Numbered from the stretch's first letter, positions 38,001-58,243 are shown. The stretch is DNA of 64,000 nucleotides from Camelus bactrianus (GCF_048773025.1 NC_133547.1:6334001-6398000), one strand, 5' to 3'. The notes: generated by a model not told the origin, from the sequence alone. A program made the numbers and translations.

Positions 38001-40897
38001 CCCTGGAAGAGATGCCCATGAGATTGTATCATGCGGCATCCGGTTCTCTTTGGGAGGTGGGGCTTTTAAGCCAGGCACCTCCTGCACCTACCTGTGTGAT
38101 GGTGTTCCCTCCCATCTGGGCTGTCATCACTCGGGGGAGTGGTGTGACCCCTGCTGAAGACCCAGGCTTGATGCTGCCCTACCAGGTGTGGTTTATTTGG
38201 CTGTGATTTGTCTAATGGAGCCCAAGGCAATGAGGGCCTAGTGCCAAGTCCCTGGAGCGGGGTTTGAATCCTGGCTTCAGTATTTCTTTGTTGTTCAACC
38301 TTAGATAGGCTCTTATAATACCACGGCCTCGGCTGACCTATCTGGAAGATGGGGATAACCACAGTCCCTCCATATCTCACAGGGCTGTGGTGAGGATTAA
38401 ATGGCTCAATACACATCATATGCTCAGAGCAGCACTTACTTAAGACTTTCTACTAATTTTATTCCCTTTCACCCTCTACATCTGCTTCCTGTTTCTCTCT
38501 CTCCCTGGTCCTGTCTTCCCTAAATCCTTACTAAATCTAAGACACACATCCCACTTTTTCCTTCTGTAAACTGTTTTCTCTTAGCATCCCTGATGCCAGT
38601 CTCCTGATTTCTCTCTATCCTACCAATGGCACCTTCTCATTCTTTCTTTAAAGACAATTTTAAGTAAAGTAAAAATTCAGCAAGAAGTTCCAAATTAAAA
38701 GACCCTCCCCAACCCCTACAGGAGGACACGTTTTTTAAATACTGGGGGATATATGGATATGAGCTGGGCATTAGATGGTATTAAAGAATGAGGATTAACA
38801 TTGTTAATATGAAAATGGCATGGCAGTTATGTTCCAAAATGAATCCTTATCTGTTAGCAATGAAGATTCAAATATTTATGGGAAAATAAACACTCCAGAA
38901 AAAAAAAGAAGATACAACATTGGACTCAATGTTGATGACTGTTGAAACTGAGTGATAGGTAAGTGGAAGTTCATCATTTAAGTACTCTGTGGACTTGCAA
39001 AATTGTCCCCCAAAAGAAAAACAAAACCCCAAAAGAATGTTCCACAGGGTCCTGGCAGGCCACGTTAGTGTGAGAAGAGGGCTTGGAACTGGGAGACTGG
39101 GAACTCACGACTTGTCTAAAAAGACAGCTATTGGATCCAGATGATTTTTGTCAGGGAATGTGAGCCAGAGGTTGCCAAATATTGGGATTTTATTTTCAAC
39201 AGATGCTAGAATCCAGGATGTTTACATAGACTTAATTGTCTGCTAATGCACATTAAAAAAAATAAAGTTCAGGCCAAAGAAAATTTGTTTGTTGGTTGAG
39301 TCTGACCCACAGATTGCAAGGTTGAGCTTCGAGAGAGGTGGAGGGGGGGTCTGTGGGCTCTAGAATCCTAGGGCTCAGGTTCAAATGTCAGTTTTACATT
39401 TTTTAAGCTGTGTTGACCATGGGCAAATTACTTACCTCTTTAACCTCTGGGTGCTATGGCTAAAGTAATGACAATAATCCCGTAAGACAGCTGTTTTGGG
39501 GATTAAATGAGATCATGCTGAGCACAGAGACTGGTACATAGAAATCGCCCAATAAATCTCAGCTATTATCACATTATTGCTATTTCAGGATAGTCCATCT
39601 CTAATCAGCCTCCAAGTGTGGGAATTCTCTGTACTCCATCCCAGATCTTCTTATCTGAGTCTTCACTACATTTCTAGATAATCTCATAATCCCCAGCATT
39701 CAATTATCTTTCTACACTGGGGACAGGTAGGTCCTGGTCTCCAGACTTGAGGAGCCGACAAAAGTAGTATTTGACTCCTGCACATGGCCCAAGGCTGTCC
39801 CCTGGTCCCTCTCATTCTTACCACGTGATAACCAAGCCCATGGGCTTTCCCATCCTTTCTGTGACTATACTTCTGAGTTCACCATGGTGGGGAGGGTGTG
39901 TAAGGAAAGGGACAGAGCCAGACCAGAGGCACTGTCCTTGCCCTCATAATGCCCCAAGCCCTGATCCTCCTGCATCTCTGCCTCCTCCCCTCCTCCCCAA
40001 CACAGCCCACACTAGGCTCTGGTCTCTTCTTCCACCTGGACCACTTTTCTAACCTCCTCCTTTCTCCCTCCAGGGAAGCCCAAACTTTTCACATCTGGGT
40101 GTTAGAAGACCCGATGATATCACGACGGCCCCATGGGGGAATTCTGAGGGGGCTGAATAATTATACAAAATTCTACTTATATACAGGAATCCCAAGAGCG
40201 TTCTAGGGGACCGAGGGATCACGGGAGCCCCACGAGGTTATTCTGAGTAGCTGAAGGCAGTTACATAAAGTTCTGATGTATTCTGCGGTTGAGAGGTCTT
40301 GAGACTATAGGTACCCCACAAATATTGGGGTGACCCTGAGGAATCACGGAGGCTCCATTGAGGTCTCCGTATGATGAAGGAAGCCCCCCCAGGAATTCCG
40401 GGGGACCCCGGGAGCCAAAGGATGGTCTGAGGAATCACGGGAAGTCTGCGCGGGTTCCTGGAAGATCACGGGGGCTCCACAGGAATTCTGGGGGTTCACG
40501 GGAGGTCCTGAAGAATCAAAGGACCCACTCGGGGGTTTCTGAAGAATTGGAGAAGCACCACCGGGAGTTTTGGACCGTGGAACACGACAGCTACCAGGAC
40601 TCACGAGAACAGACTAAAGGGCTGAGCAACCATAAGGGCTCAAGAGGACGTCCTCCAGGGGTGGGTCCTAAGGAGTGGCGGGAATCACGGGAGCTGAGAG
40701 GGGCGGAGTTGCTGAGCTGTCGCGGTGGATCACGGGAGTCCGCGCGCAAAACGCGGCCCGGAGAGCTAGGGAGGGGGATGGGCAGCGCCGGCCAGGCAGG
40801 CCCTCACCAGTGCGCATGCGTGGCTCTCCGGCACGGGTCCGTACTCCAGCGTGGTGAAGATCTCGCGGGCGCGGGGCTCCGCTCGCGTCGCAGCCAT
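29088..40897 (-). CDS. ALDH16A1: Aldehyde dehydrogenase 16 family member A1, 17 coding exons
   Basis: Cytosolic two-domain ALDH-superfamily protein, considered non-catalytic in mammals and reported to bind HPRT1 and maspardin. Minus-strand exons: 40808-40897, 37219-37321, 36663-36789, 35927-36105, 35763-35840, 35411-35592, 35173-35325, 34540-34725, 34293-34388, 33948-34084, 33672-33777, 33455-33585, 32923-33090, 32428-32629, 30267-30452, 29801-29923, 29088-29249. They sum to 2409 nt, 802 codons plus stop, equal to human. Start [20 protein letters not shown]; end [11 protein letters not shown]. The region where active ALDH16 proteins have the GQxC nucleophile reads [16 protein letters not shown], with no cysteine. 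The C-terminal half repeats an ALDH fold ([20 protein letters not shown]). All junctions are GT/AG and in phase. Head-to-head with PIH1D1. Confidence 0.98.
29286..29712. repeat. Cluster of GGTTGCTAAGG / CCTTAGCAACC motifs in ALDH16A1 intron 16
   Basis: GGTTGCTAAGCAGCTGTTTCC(TTGGCAAC) near 29288-29316, CCTTAGCAATTGGTTG at 29573-29588, GTTGCTAAGGAGATC(CTCTTCCTTAACAAC) at 29631-29660, and GGTTGCTAAGGAGTAGCAAC at 29691-29710. Several form imperfect palindromes and resemble RFX X-box half-sites. Two related motifs lie in FLT3LG intron 5. Confidence 0.7.
30810..31830 (-). mobile_element. Old L1M-type relic in ALDH16A1 intron 14
   Basis: Minus strand reads as diverged distal ORF2: sequence around 31090-31310 translates to a region like [20 protein letters not shown]. 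The right half (31592-31830) continues after a SINE insertion at 31417-31578. Confidence 0.65.
31417..31578 (+). mobile_element. Camelid tRNA-Ala SINE in ALDH16A1 intron 14
   Basis: Plus-strand copy: GGGGAGAGGGTACAGCTCAA, TGCATGCTTAGCATGCACGA, B box TGTTCAATCCCCAG, then a long tail with (AAAT)n blocks. Flanked by AGAGCATATTTAA (31404-31416) and AGAGCGTTTTTAA (31579-31591). Confidence 0.9.
35640..35745. repeat. Short tandem array of CCTCCCTCAGACCCAGGGGTC unit
   Basis: A unit of about 41 bp beginning CCTCCCTCAGACCCAGGGGT and containing CAGGCCCCCAGCCCATT occurs twice almost exactly and once partly, in ALDH16A1 intron 5. Diverged single copies occur throughout the window (see findings). Confidence 0.85.
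37430..37730 (-). mobile_element. L1 ORF2 distal fragment in ALDH16A1 intron 1
   Basis: Minus strand translates to [20 protein letters not shown] near 37490-37560, matching the L1 ORF2 C-terminal region, followed by L1-like sequence (CCAAACTGTTACCCACCACA, GTGCACCATTTTACATTCCC on the plus strand). Confidence 0.75.
40211..40745. repeat. Degenerate array built on AATCACGGGAG in ALDH16A1 intron 1
   Basis: Seven copies of TCACGG(G/A) occur within 520 bases at about 40219, 40344, 40435, 40466, 40496, 40685 and 40730, commonly in the contexts GAGGAATCACGG and CACGGGAGCTCC, interleaved with GGAATTCTGGGGG-type units. The array ends about 60 bases from the first coding exon. Confidence 0.75.
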
Positions 40898-41850
40898 TAC
40901 GCTCCCGGGGAGCTTTCCACGAGCTGCGGGGCGCTCTGCCCAAGGAAACCTTGAGGTCCAAAGGGCGGCACCGCCCCCTCCAGCCCAAAAGGCGGGGCTA
41001 CGGGAGATTAGAGCGTAACCCCGCCTTAGGTCCCAGTGACCCCGCCTATAGGTCCGTGGGGGTAGTTTGGAGCATGCGCAGTCCTCAAAGCGGGGGAGTG
41101 GGGGAGGAGTAGGGAGCTGAAATGTGGGTGCCTTGCAAGTAGGATGGCTCCAGATCTAGAAGAGTGGCCTTTTGGTCTCTTCCCGCCACCCTATTCATAT
41201 TGGAGGCCGAAAGTGCAGCTTTTCGTCCACAATGCAGTTACTAGAGAATCGAATCTACCTCGGGGACGAAGCGATTGTTCAGAGATTAGAAGGGAGTCGT
41301 TTAGGATGGACACTGAAATTAAGGTTTTTAAAGTGTGCCAGCCTTAACTGCCCAGTAACCTGGCCAGATGAGGCTGTCTGGAAGGAGCGTAAGTATGGCT
41401 TTAATCGACACAGGAAGTATGGCATTTAGAGACTCTCAGGATTTAGTTTTGATTGGTTGAGTTGAGAGGCGTGGCTTCAGACAGACTAGATTGGTCTGTG
41501 ATTGGTAACGGAATGCTGTTGGCAGGTTTGAGGAACGAGCGTTGGGTTAGTAGGAAGTGTGGCCTACTCAAGTTCCTGGTTACGCAGAGACCGGAAGAGT
41601 GGCTGTCATTTACACGTTTGGCACAGCGGACTTAAGAGAGCGTTTAGAGATACTGGCTCCCAAGAGGTTTGACGACAGTATCTGGTCTGAGTGAAATTGT
41701 AGTCTCAGGACAGATTCTTAGATTTTCTTACAGAATAGTGGGTGTCGGGAGCCGGTTGAGGGCCAGGGAGCCGACTTAAGAGTTCGGATTCCGCCGATGG
41801 TTCCCCAGCATCGGGGTTACTGAGGACGCCTAGGTTTCTTCCCCAGGGCC
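40898..41850. promoter_or_regulatory. Shared bidirectional promoter interval ALDH16A1 / PIH1D1
   Basis: The two start codons are divergent and 953 bases apart. The interval is CpG-rich on the ALDH16A1 side, with repeated CCCCGCC/GGCGGGG-type boxes near 40950-41050. On the PIH1D1 side are three inverted CCAAT boxes (ATTGG) at about 41452, 41490 and 41501. A 3' splice-site-like CCCCAG before the PIH1D1 ATG suggests a non-coding first exon or a leader within this interval. Promoter function is inferred from geometry and motifs. Confidence 0.7.
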
Positions 41851-44800
41851 ATGGCCGACTCAAAGCTGCTGGTGACGGAGATAAACGAGGAGGAGACAAT
41901 GGGCGCTGAGACGGCGCGTTTGGAGGAGCTGCTGCTGCAGGTGCAGACTGAACGGACTCCTGGGTCCCTGGGGATTCCGGAGGTTGTGGGGGCGGGGGGA
42001 GGAAGAGAAAGGCAGAGAGAGGGAGAAAGAGAGGGAGAGAGCGCTCGCTCTCTCCCTCAGAAATGGGACTACGGCTCCCAGAATGCATTAGGTAGGCAAC
42101 AGGGCCTACGGGAATTGTAGTTGTTTAACTTCAAGTTTGCTAGGCACTGGAAGAAATCGGGGTGAGATCGAGCTTGTTGTTTGTTTTGGAGGGTTTTTGA
42201 GGGGAGGGAGGTAATTAGGTTTATTTCATTATTTTTAGAGGCGATACTGGGGAATGAACCCATGTCATTGTTCATGCTAAGCACGCACTCTGCCACTTGA
42301 GCTATACCCTCCGCCCGGCCCCGGTCTTATTCTTTGGGTTCCTCAAAGGAAGAAAAGGACATAGTAGGAGCTGTGCCCTCCATAGCTCATATACATAAAA
42401 ATTGTTCACTCAACAAATGAAGGGGTTCTGATAGTACAAACGCCAAGCCTGGAAGTTGTTTTTCTTAACACAGGCCTCCAAGGAGCTCCAGCAAGCCCAG
42501 ACAAGCAGACCAGAATCTACACAGATACAACCTCAGCCTGGTGAGAAAGGCAGAAACCCAAAGAGAGGGATAGAAGCCCAGAGAGGTGGACACAGACTGG
42601 GGGCAGGGGACATAGGGAGAGGAGGGACGAAGGAGACACAGTAATGGGGTACAGAGGCATTGGGGTGCTGGGAGTGAATGGAGACTGAGAGAGAGCAGGG
42701 AAGGGGACAAGATCCAGACAGGAGGGGGAGGACAGCATTGACTAGGGGGACAGAGACTCAAAGATAGAGTCAGAAATCTCAGGGGTGGGGTGGGGAACAG
42801 ACCCAGAAAGTGGAGAACTGATGCTTAAAGTAGGGGACAGATCAAAGGAAGGATGGAGACTGAGGAAGGATGGATGGACACAGAGACCCATGCAGATGGT
42901 CAAGGAGAAACCCATTCCCACCAGGTTTCTGCATAAAGACCCACTCACTTGAAGGGAAGGTTTTCATCAACATCTGTCACTCTCCCTCCATCCCTCCTCC
43001 GGCTGACTTGACTGAGGATGAGCTGCTTCAAATGCTGGAGGAGGACCAAGCTGGGTTTCGCATCCCCATGAGTCTGGGAGAGCCGCATGCTGAATTGGAT
43101 GCAAGTCAGTGCCTTCAGAGGACCCAGGAATCTGGCCTCCTTTCTTCCCTGGGATCCAAGAATCCAGGGCCCGGGACCCTCCTCCCTCAGGATCTAGAAA
43201 CCCAGCCCCCTGGTCTGATCCTTTCCCTCATCGTGTATTCCTAGCCTCCTGGGCATCCAGCACCCACACTGGATAGTCCTGATTTGCCCACCTAGCCAGG
43301 CTGGCACCTCTCCCTGCCCCACCCCAGGGGGAGGGAGGGCTGGGCAGGTGTGCTACTTAACTGATCTTCTGGTCCTAGTCCCGGCCAGCTCTCACTCTCA
43401 TCTGTTTGCCCCTCCACCCTTTTCCCTTGTCTCTATCTCTCTGCCTTGTCTCACCTCTTTCTCTGTTGAGTTTGTCTCTTTATCCTTGTTTTTTCTGTGC
43501 TCATATGTCCCCTGAAGCCTCCTGGAATGAAGTCTGGGCCAGTGCCCTGGGGAGAAGGGACTTATCAAACCCAGAACCTGCCCTTGAGAAACTCTCAGTC
43601 TTGAGTGACGGTGAAGGAGCCCCTCCTTCGATTTCAATATGGTGTGATTCTGTGCTGCGGGAGGGGTCCCACTGAGGGATCAGGGAAGGCTTCCTGGCGG
43701 AAGAACATCAGATAAAAGATTTGAAGGAACCAGAGGAGTTTGTCAGGCCAAGACAGAGAAGAGGGTTCTAAGCAAAGAGGACAAAGGGATCCAGAGATGG
43801 GAGAGAATGATTAAATTGGATTGGTCAGTAATCGAGAGTGATTGGAAGAAATTTAAAGGGATGAGGTCGCTGGAGAAGTGAGCTTCTCTACAGGTGGGAG
43901 ACCACATGGGGTCCAGCACCAGGCTGAAGGCCTCAGCCCTCCGCCTGTGGGCGTTAGGGAGCCTTGGGAGGACTGTGAACCGAGGAGAGGCAGGGTCAGC
44001 TCTGGGACTCAGCGGGGAAGAGACTGGAGGTGGAGAGGAAGCTGGTGTGAGTCCATACTGGCAAGTTCGTGTCTTGACTTCGTAATTGTCTCTGGGTCTT
44101 TCTGGGTCTCTGGCTGCTGGCCTTGATTGTGGTTTCCTTGTCTGTGCCTGGGCGGTGGGGGTCCCACGGAGGGCTGGGGGTCTCACCCCCTTTCTTTCCC
44201 CGCAGAAGGCCAGGGTTGTACTGCCTACGACGTAGCTGTCAACAGCGACTTCTACCGGAGGATGCAGGTTGGGGGCGGAGCTGCGGGTGAGGCCTGGGAC
44301 GGGGCCTCTCCCTCCACTCGGTAGCCCTCCTGCATCTTTTCTCTCTCTCTCTCTCTCCTAGAACAGCGATTTCTTGCGAGAGCTCGTGATCACCATCGCC
44401 AGAGAGGGCCTTGAGGACAAGTACAGCCTGCAGCTGAATCCAGGTGAGGGGCGGGGCCTGGGCCACGGGGGAGGAGCCCAGAGCAGCTTAGGGCAGCCTT
44501 TGGGAGAAGTGGGGCCAGTGTGGGCAGGGAGTTTTATTAGCCCATGGACCATGGACTTCTGGGAGAGGGCTATGTGAGCTTAGAGTAGACAGAGAGGGAT
44601 GAGGCTGGGGATTCCAGATAAGCGGCGGGGTCTGGAAAGCCTAGGAGGGCGGGGCTAAGGCAGGCGGGCTCCCTCAAGTCAAGCTTGAGGGTGTGGTCAG
44701 ATCCCAGGCATCCTTGGCAGAGGCCAGAGCTTCTCCCCTGAGGTTCTCACAGCGCAAGACCCCCTTCTTTCCCTCAGAGTGGCGCATGCTGAAGAACAGG

Positions 44801-45907
44801 CCTTTCCTGGGCTCCATCTCCCAGCAAAATATCCGCTCCCAGCAGCATCCTCGGATCCAGGAGCTGGGAAACCTGTACACGCCAGAGTCCCTGAGACATG
44901 AGGAAGGGTGGGCCTTCGATGGGTTCCCTCTCTCCTGTCTCCCCAAAATTCTTTGGAATCTCACCTTCAATCCTTCCTTCCCGTGGAGGGCAGTGTCCTG
45001 GGGCTCTGGGAACCCAGAGGGAGGAGAAACAGAACTCCCCCTGGAAAGGTGTCCTGTGGCCGTAGGGCTGGGAGGGAGGAAGAGGGAACAGCCTTGGCAA
45101 AACCCTGGTGGCTCTCCTCAATTCAGAGCCTTGTTCCTCCCCAGCCCTGAGAAGCCTCATCTGAACCTTTGGCTGGAAGCCCCTGACCTCCTTTTGGCTG
45201 AAATCGACCTTCCCAAACTGGTGAGTGCACCCTTGGACCAGAGCAGGAGAATGAAGTTGGAGAGGGTTGGGGTCTCGGAGAGGGAGTGATGTGGGCTTGT
45301 TGCCAGACCTGTGTGAACTGGTTGGCGTTGCCCTCTAAGCACGGCTGCCTCCTCTGTCCCAGGGGGTCTTCAGGCCCACTTCCGGTGCTGTCTTGAGGAT
45401 GCGCAGGGCATCGTAAGTGCTCAGTTGTGGAGACCTGTAATTACTGTGTCCTGCCTTTTTCATGAGGGATTAAACTTTTTAAATATGGTTTCTGGACACA
45501 CGAGGGTTCTCTCTCCAGTCCGTGTACTTAACATCCTGTTGCTGGGGAGGGAAAGGTGGGCTGATTCGAATTTCACTGCATCCCTAGGATGGAGCTCTGG
45601 GGCTGTCGCTAGAGATGGGGGAGAATCGCCTGGTGATGGGGGGCCCCCAGCAGCTGTACTATCTGGATGCCTACATCCCCCTGCGGATCAACTGTGATGA
45701 GAGCAGGGCAGCCTTCCATAGGAAGAGAAAGGTACCTGAGAGGCCGGCGGGGGGGTGCAGGGAAGCAGGGACACTAGAGGGGCCTGGGCTCCTGGGACTG
45801 AGGGAAGAGGGGCTGGGGCTGGACTCCTGGGATCTGAATCCTCTTTCTCCTTTCTCTCTCCTCAGCAACTGATGGTGGCGATGCCCCTTCTGTTGGCGCC
45901 TTCTTGA
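41851..45907 (+). CDS. PIH1D1: PIH1 domain-containing protein 1 (R2TP co-chaperone subunit)
   Basis: Adaptor of the R2TP/HSP90 complex (RUVBL1, RUVBL2, RPAP3) for assembly of snoRNPs, RNA polymerase II and PIKK kinases. Exons: 41851-41940, 42474-42540, 42925-43104, 44206-44267, 44362-44443, 44778-44907, 45145-45220, 45588-45731, 45866-45907; 873 nt, 290 codons plus stop, the human length. The N-terminal PIH domain keeps the phosphopeptide-binding residues K57 and K64 (GFCIKTHSLEGK) and R163/R168 (EWRMLKNR) known from human structures. The C-terminal CS-like domain follows from about residue 205 (PEKPHLNLWLEAPDLLLAE). It ends VAMPLLLAPS. All junctions are GT/AG and in phase. Poly(A) signals AATAAA at 45953-45958 and 45959-45964. 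Confidence 0.98.
42068..42121. promoter_or_regulatory. Convergent pair of ZNF143-type (SBS) motifs in PIH1D1 intron 1
   Basis: ACTACGGCTCCCAGAATGCA at 42068-42087 on the plus strand and ACTACAATTCCC on the minus strand at 42110-42121. Both match the ACTACAATTCCCAGAATGC element bound by ZNF143 in mammalian promoters. They lie about 130 bases downstream of the first coding exon. Confidence 0.65.
42196..42316 (-). mobile_element. Camelid tRNA-Ala SINE in PIH1D1 intron 1
   Basis: Reverse complement: GGAGGGTATAGCTCAAGTGG, a GCTTAGCATG anticodon-loop region, and a B-box-like GGTTCATTCCCCAG, then the common tail. Confidence 0.88.
43660..44050 (-). mobile_element. Antisense L2 relic in PIH1D1 intron 3
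   Basis: Plus strand has AAGGCTTCCTGGCGGAAGAA and neighbouring GGGAGCCTTGGGAGGACTGT, which are reverse-complement L2 landmarks. Diverged and non-coding. Confidence 0.5.
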
Positions 45908-45952
45908 CCAGGTGGCTTCTATGTGGAGAGGAGAGGCTGTTGGCTTCTCTAA

Positions 45953-45964
45953 AATAAAAATAAA
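45953..45964 (+). terminator. PIH1D1: PIH1D1 tandem poly(A) signals
   Basis: Two overlapping-spaced AATAAA hexamers (45953-45958 and 45959-45964) about 45 bases after the TGA. Confidence 0.9.
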
Positions 45965-46875
45965 GATTTTGCATTTGTTCTGTGTCTGGCTAGGAGTACA
46001 TGGGGAGTGGGAGGGAAAAGGGACATTGGACTGGAGTCCTGGAGTCCCTTAGGGGTCACTGCTCTATCTCAGCCCTCATCCTCTCCCTGGGATCGTCTCC
46101 CTGGCCTCCTGGCCTCCAGTCTCTCCCCTTATTAGTCTCCCACGAGGCCCCAGAGCTGACCTTGCCCCTCTCCTGTTTACGGCCCCTAGGAAAAGACTCC
46201 ATAGGATCTGGTCCCCCTCGTGCCCCATTTTGTCTTCTTCCCACTGAGTCTAGTCAAACTGAACAGTGTCCTGACCACACCCATTTTTTGGCACCTCTTC
46301 TTAGTTTTGGCTGTTCCCTCTACTTAGCATCTTCTTCTCCACTACATCTACCCGGGTCTACTCCAGGACAACTAGCTGTTTGCCCTCACAGGGGACGTTT
46401 CCCGACTCCCACACTCAGTCATCCCTTTTAGTGAGCTTTCCCTAGAAAGCTTTTCAAACTTCAATCTTCCTCTGACCGTTCCTGGCTGAGTTAGAATCCT
46501 CCTCTTGTAGTCCCCAACACCTAGTGTTACTCTTTTTAGAGCTATGTCCACTATGGTGCGACAATGCCTGACACCTAGTAGGAATTCAAATAATTCGTTG
46601 AATTAATGAATGGTTGCCAACATCGTCTTCTTTCATAGTGAGTCCTAGGAAGAGAGGTAAAGGCAGGAGCCTCAGTAGTAGACGTTGGAAGAACAGCGAG
46701 GAGGTAGTGTGGCCGGGATGGAGTGAATTGGGTGGGGAAAGGGGGAGAAGAGGGCGAGATGAAAAGGTTTGGGGATGATGACACTGGGTAAGGTCTGTAG
46801 GGCCTCTGCGGAAGCGAACTTGGGCGCCGTGTCCACCAGAGGGCGCAACGCAGCTTCAGCCCGTTGCCTCAGAGA

Positions 46876-46956
46876 ACTACAACTCCCAGCTGCCCTCAGA
46901 GTACGCGGCCCTTCCGAAGCAAACGCTGAAGTCCAGCGGCCTCTGGGACTTGTAGT
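46876..46956. promoter_or_regulatory. Convergent ZNF143-type motif pair in a CpG-rich block
   Basis: ACTACAACTCCCAG on the plus strand (46876-46889) and ACTACAAGTCCCAG on the minus strand (46943-46956), 53 bases apart. The CpG-rich context and symmetry suggest a promoter, yet no annotated-type gene start is apparent here. Confidence 0.6.
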
Positions 46957-47669
46957 TTGAATGGAAACCCTCCGTGGGAGGCTTAAGCACTCATTCCTGG
47001 GTCCGGAAAGAGTGGGGCTGGGTCTTTTCTCTCTTCTTCGGTTTCCATGGTGATGGTTCCAGCGAAGGCCCGAGATTTGGCAGCGGCAGGGGCCCCTTCC
47101 CACTCCCTCCTCTTCACCATCTGCTCCACCTTCACACCTGGCGCAGAGCCGGGACCGCCGCCTCCGCACCCAGACCCGGAATTCTGCCGCCACAGGGTGG
47201 CGCCTGTGGACGGCTCCGCGGACTACTCCTCCCTCAGACCTTGGAGTCCCGGCCCCCGGCTCCCTCCTCCCTCAGACCCAGGAGTCCCAGCCCCCAGCCT
47301 CTCCTCCCTGGGAATCCGAGGTTTTCTCAAGCAGAGACAAAATTGTGACACCCAGAGATCCAGCAAAACGAAGCTAGAGGCGAAAAGCTGCAGCGGGCAG
47401 TGGCTGGCTGTTCCCCTCTTCCGTGGCGCCCACCCGCCGCGCCGGTTGCTCCCTCCCACTCCCTCGTGGACCTGTGCCACATCATGAAAATTTCATCCCC
47501 AGTACATTTTTGGCCCGACGCAGGGAGGCAATGAGGAAAGGAGCACCCTCCTGGGGCCTGGTTCTGGAGGAACTCAGCGTCGGGGAGAGGGGCTGGCGGA
47601 GAAAGGAGCAGGGCGAGACCTGCCAGCCTCCTGGGGACGGAGAGAGTCGAGGTTCAACCCTAGAGGGCA

Positions 47670-48560
47670 GGGCTGGAATTCAGGGGCGGGGTAAGAACTC
47701 AGAGGGCGGGGACAGATCTCAGAGGGGCAGGACAGATCCCAGGGGGAAGGGACTCAGTGGGTCGGGACAGAACTCAGACTGGCAGATTCCAGGTGCCGAT
47801 TCCACGGGGTGGGAGCAAAAATCAGAGCATGGACAGATCCCAGGGGAGGGGACAGAACTCAGGGAGTGGAGAAATATCAAAGGGGGAGGGGATACAACTT
47901 CAAGGGTTGGGGACAGAACTTAAAGGACGGGGATATAACTCAGGGTAAGGAGGGAATAATGGCCAGCAACTGGGGGTGAGTATAACACTAGGGGATGGAA
48001 CTCATGAGGAAAGAAATCAGAAATGAAGGAACTAGATGGGAGGATGCGCTTAGAGGGGAAATAGAACTGGAGAGACATGGAAACAGGTGGATGGGAGTCA
48101 AAGGCGAAGAAGAAACTGGATGGGAAGAACTAGAAGGGACAATGGGCAGATCGAAATGGGGGTTGGAATCAAGGAGGGAAGGAATTCACTGAATGAGAAA
48201 AGAACCATCTGAGTGAGAGAGTTGGAACTGAGGATGAGGCAGGTTAAGGATGGAGTGCGGTGGGCAGGATGTGGAACTGGAGGGCACAGTAATTAGGAGG
48301 GATAGGACTGGGAGGATGAAACTCAGAGGAAGATGGAACTGTAGGGGAAGGAAATGCGGGGACGAAATTGGAACTAAATTTGAGGGGAGCAAATTTCAGA
48401 TGGGAAAAGCAACTTGGGAAGAGAGAAAATCTGGGATAGAAGGAGCTGTGGGGGATGGATGAGGAAGGAGTAACTCCGGGAAGGGACAGCATTGGGGCCG
48501 AAGTAACCCAGACAAGTGAGTTCTGAACCCAGAGGTGTGGTCTTGGAGTCGAAGGGCGGG
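47670..48560. repeat. Degenerate purine-rich array upstream of SLC17A7
   Basis: Imperfect copies, roughly 25-35 bp apart, of GGGGACAGAACTCAGAGGGC and relatives (GGACAGATCTCAGAGGGG, GGACAGATCCCAGGGG, GGGGACAGAACTTAAAGG, GGGATATAACTCAGGG) grade into GGAACT/GGAAAT-type repeats. No coding evidence. Confidence 0.75.
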
Positions 48561-48829
48561 GCAAGAACCTGGATGGAGGTGGGCCGGGCTAGAACACAAG
48601 GGGCGGGGTCTAGAAGGGATGGGCGGGGCCTCTCCCTGCCCCATCCCGCTCCCAACGCTGAGTCCAGTGACAGCCCCCAGACACCCCGCATTCGCAGCCT
48701 CCTTCCCCCCGAGCGGAGCTGCGGGGCCCGCCGGGCCGGGGCAGACCCCGGGAACCCGGACGCGGCCGCCCGGGCCCGCGGGCGGGGGGATCGGCGGGGT
48801 GGAGGGGACTGGTAGCAGAGGCAGCCGCC

Positions 48830-58227
<9,398 letters not shown>

Positions 58228-58243
58228 CCATGTGCCTCCCACT

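Larger units (their letters stand above)
45970..48820. other. PIH1D1-SLC17A7 intergenic interval
   Basis: No conserved coding exon seen. 46.28-46.62 kb is L2-like. 46.78-47.22 kb is CpG-rich and has a convergent pair of ZNF143-type motifs. 47.22-47.31 kb has two copies of the dispersed CTCCCTCAGACC unit. 47.67-48.56 kb is a purine-rich degenerate array. 48.56-48.83 kb is the GC-rich SLC17A7 promoter/5'UTR. Several long open frames here are GC artefacts. Confidence 0.5.

Noticed and set aside
40358-40954. 198-codon plus-strand frame beside ALDH16A1 exon 1
   Set aside because: It reads through the TCACGGGAG array and the antisense of exon 1; low-complexity Arg/Gly/Ser product, no homology recognised.
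47047-47487. 146-codon plus-strand frame between PIH1D1 and SLC17A7
   Set aside because: GC-rich, proline-rich and overlaps copies of the dispersed CTCCCTCAGACC unit; no splice or conservation support.
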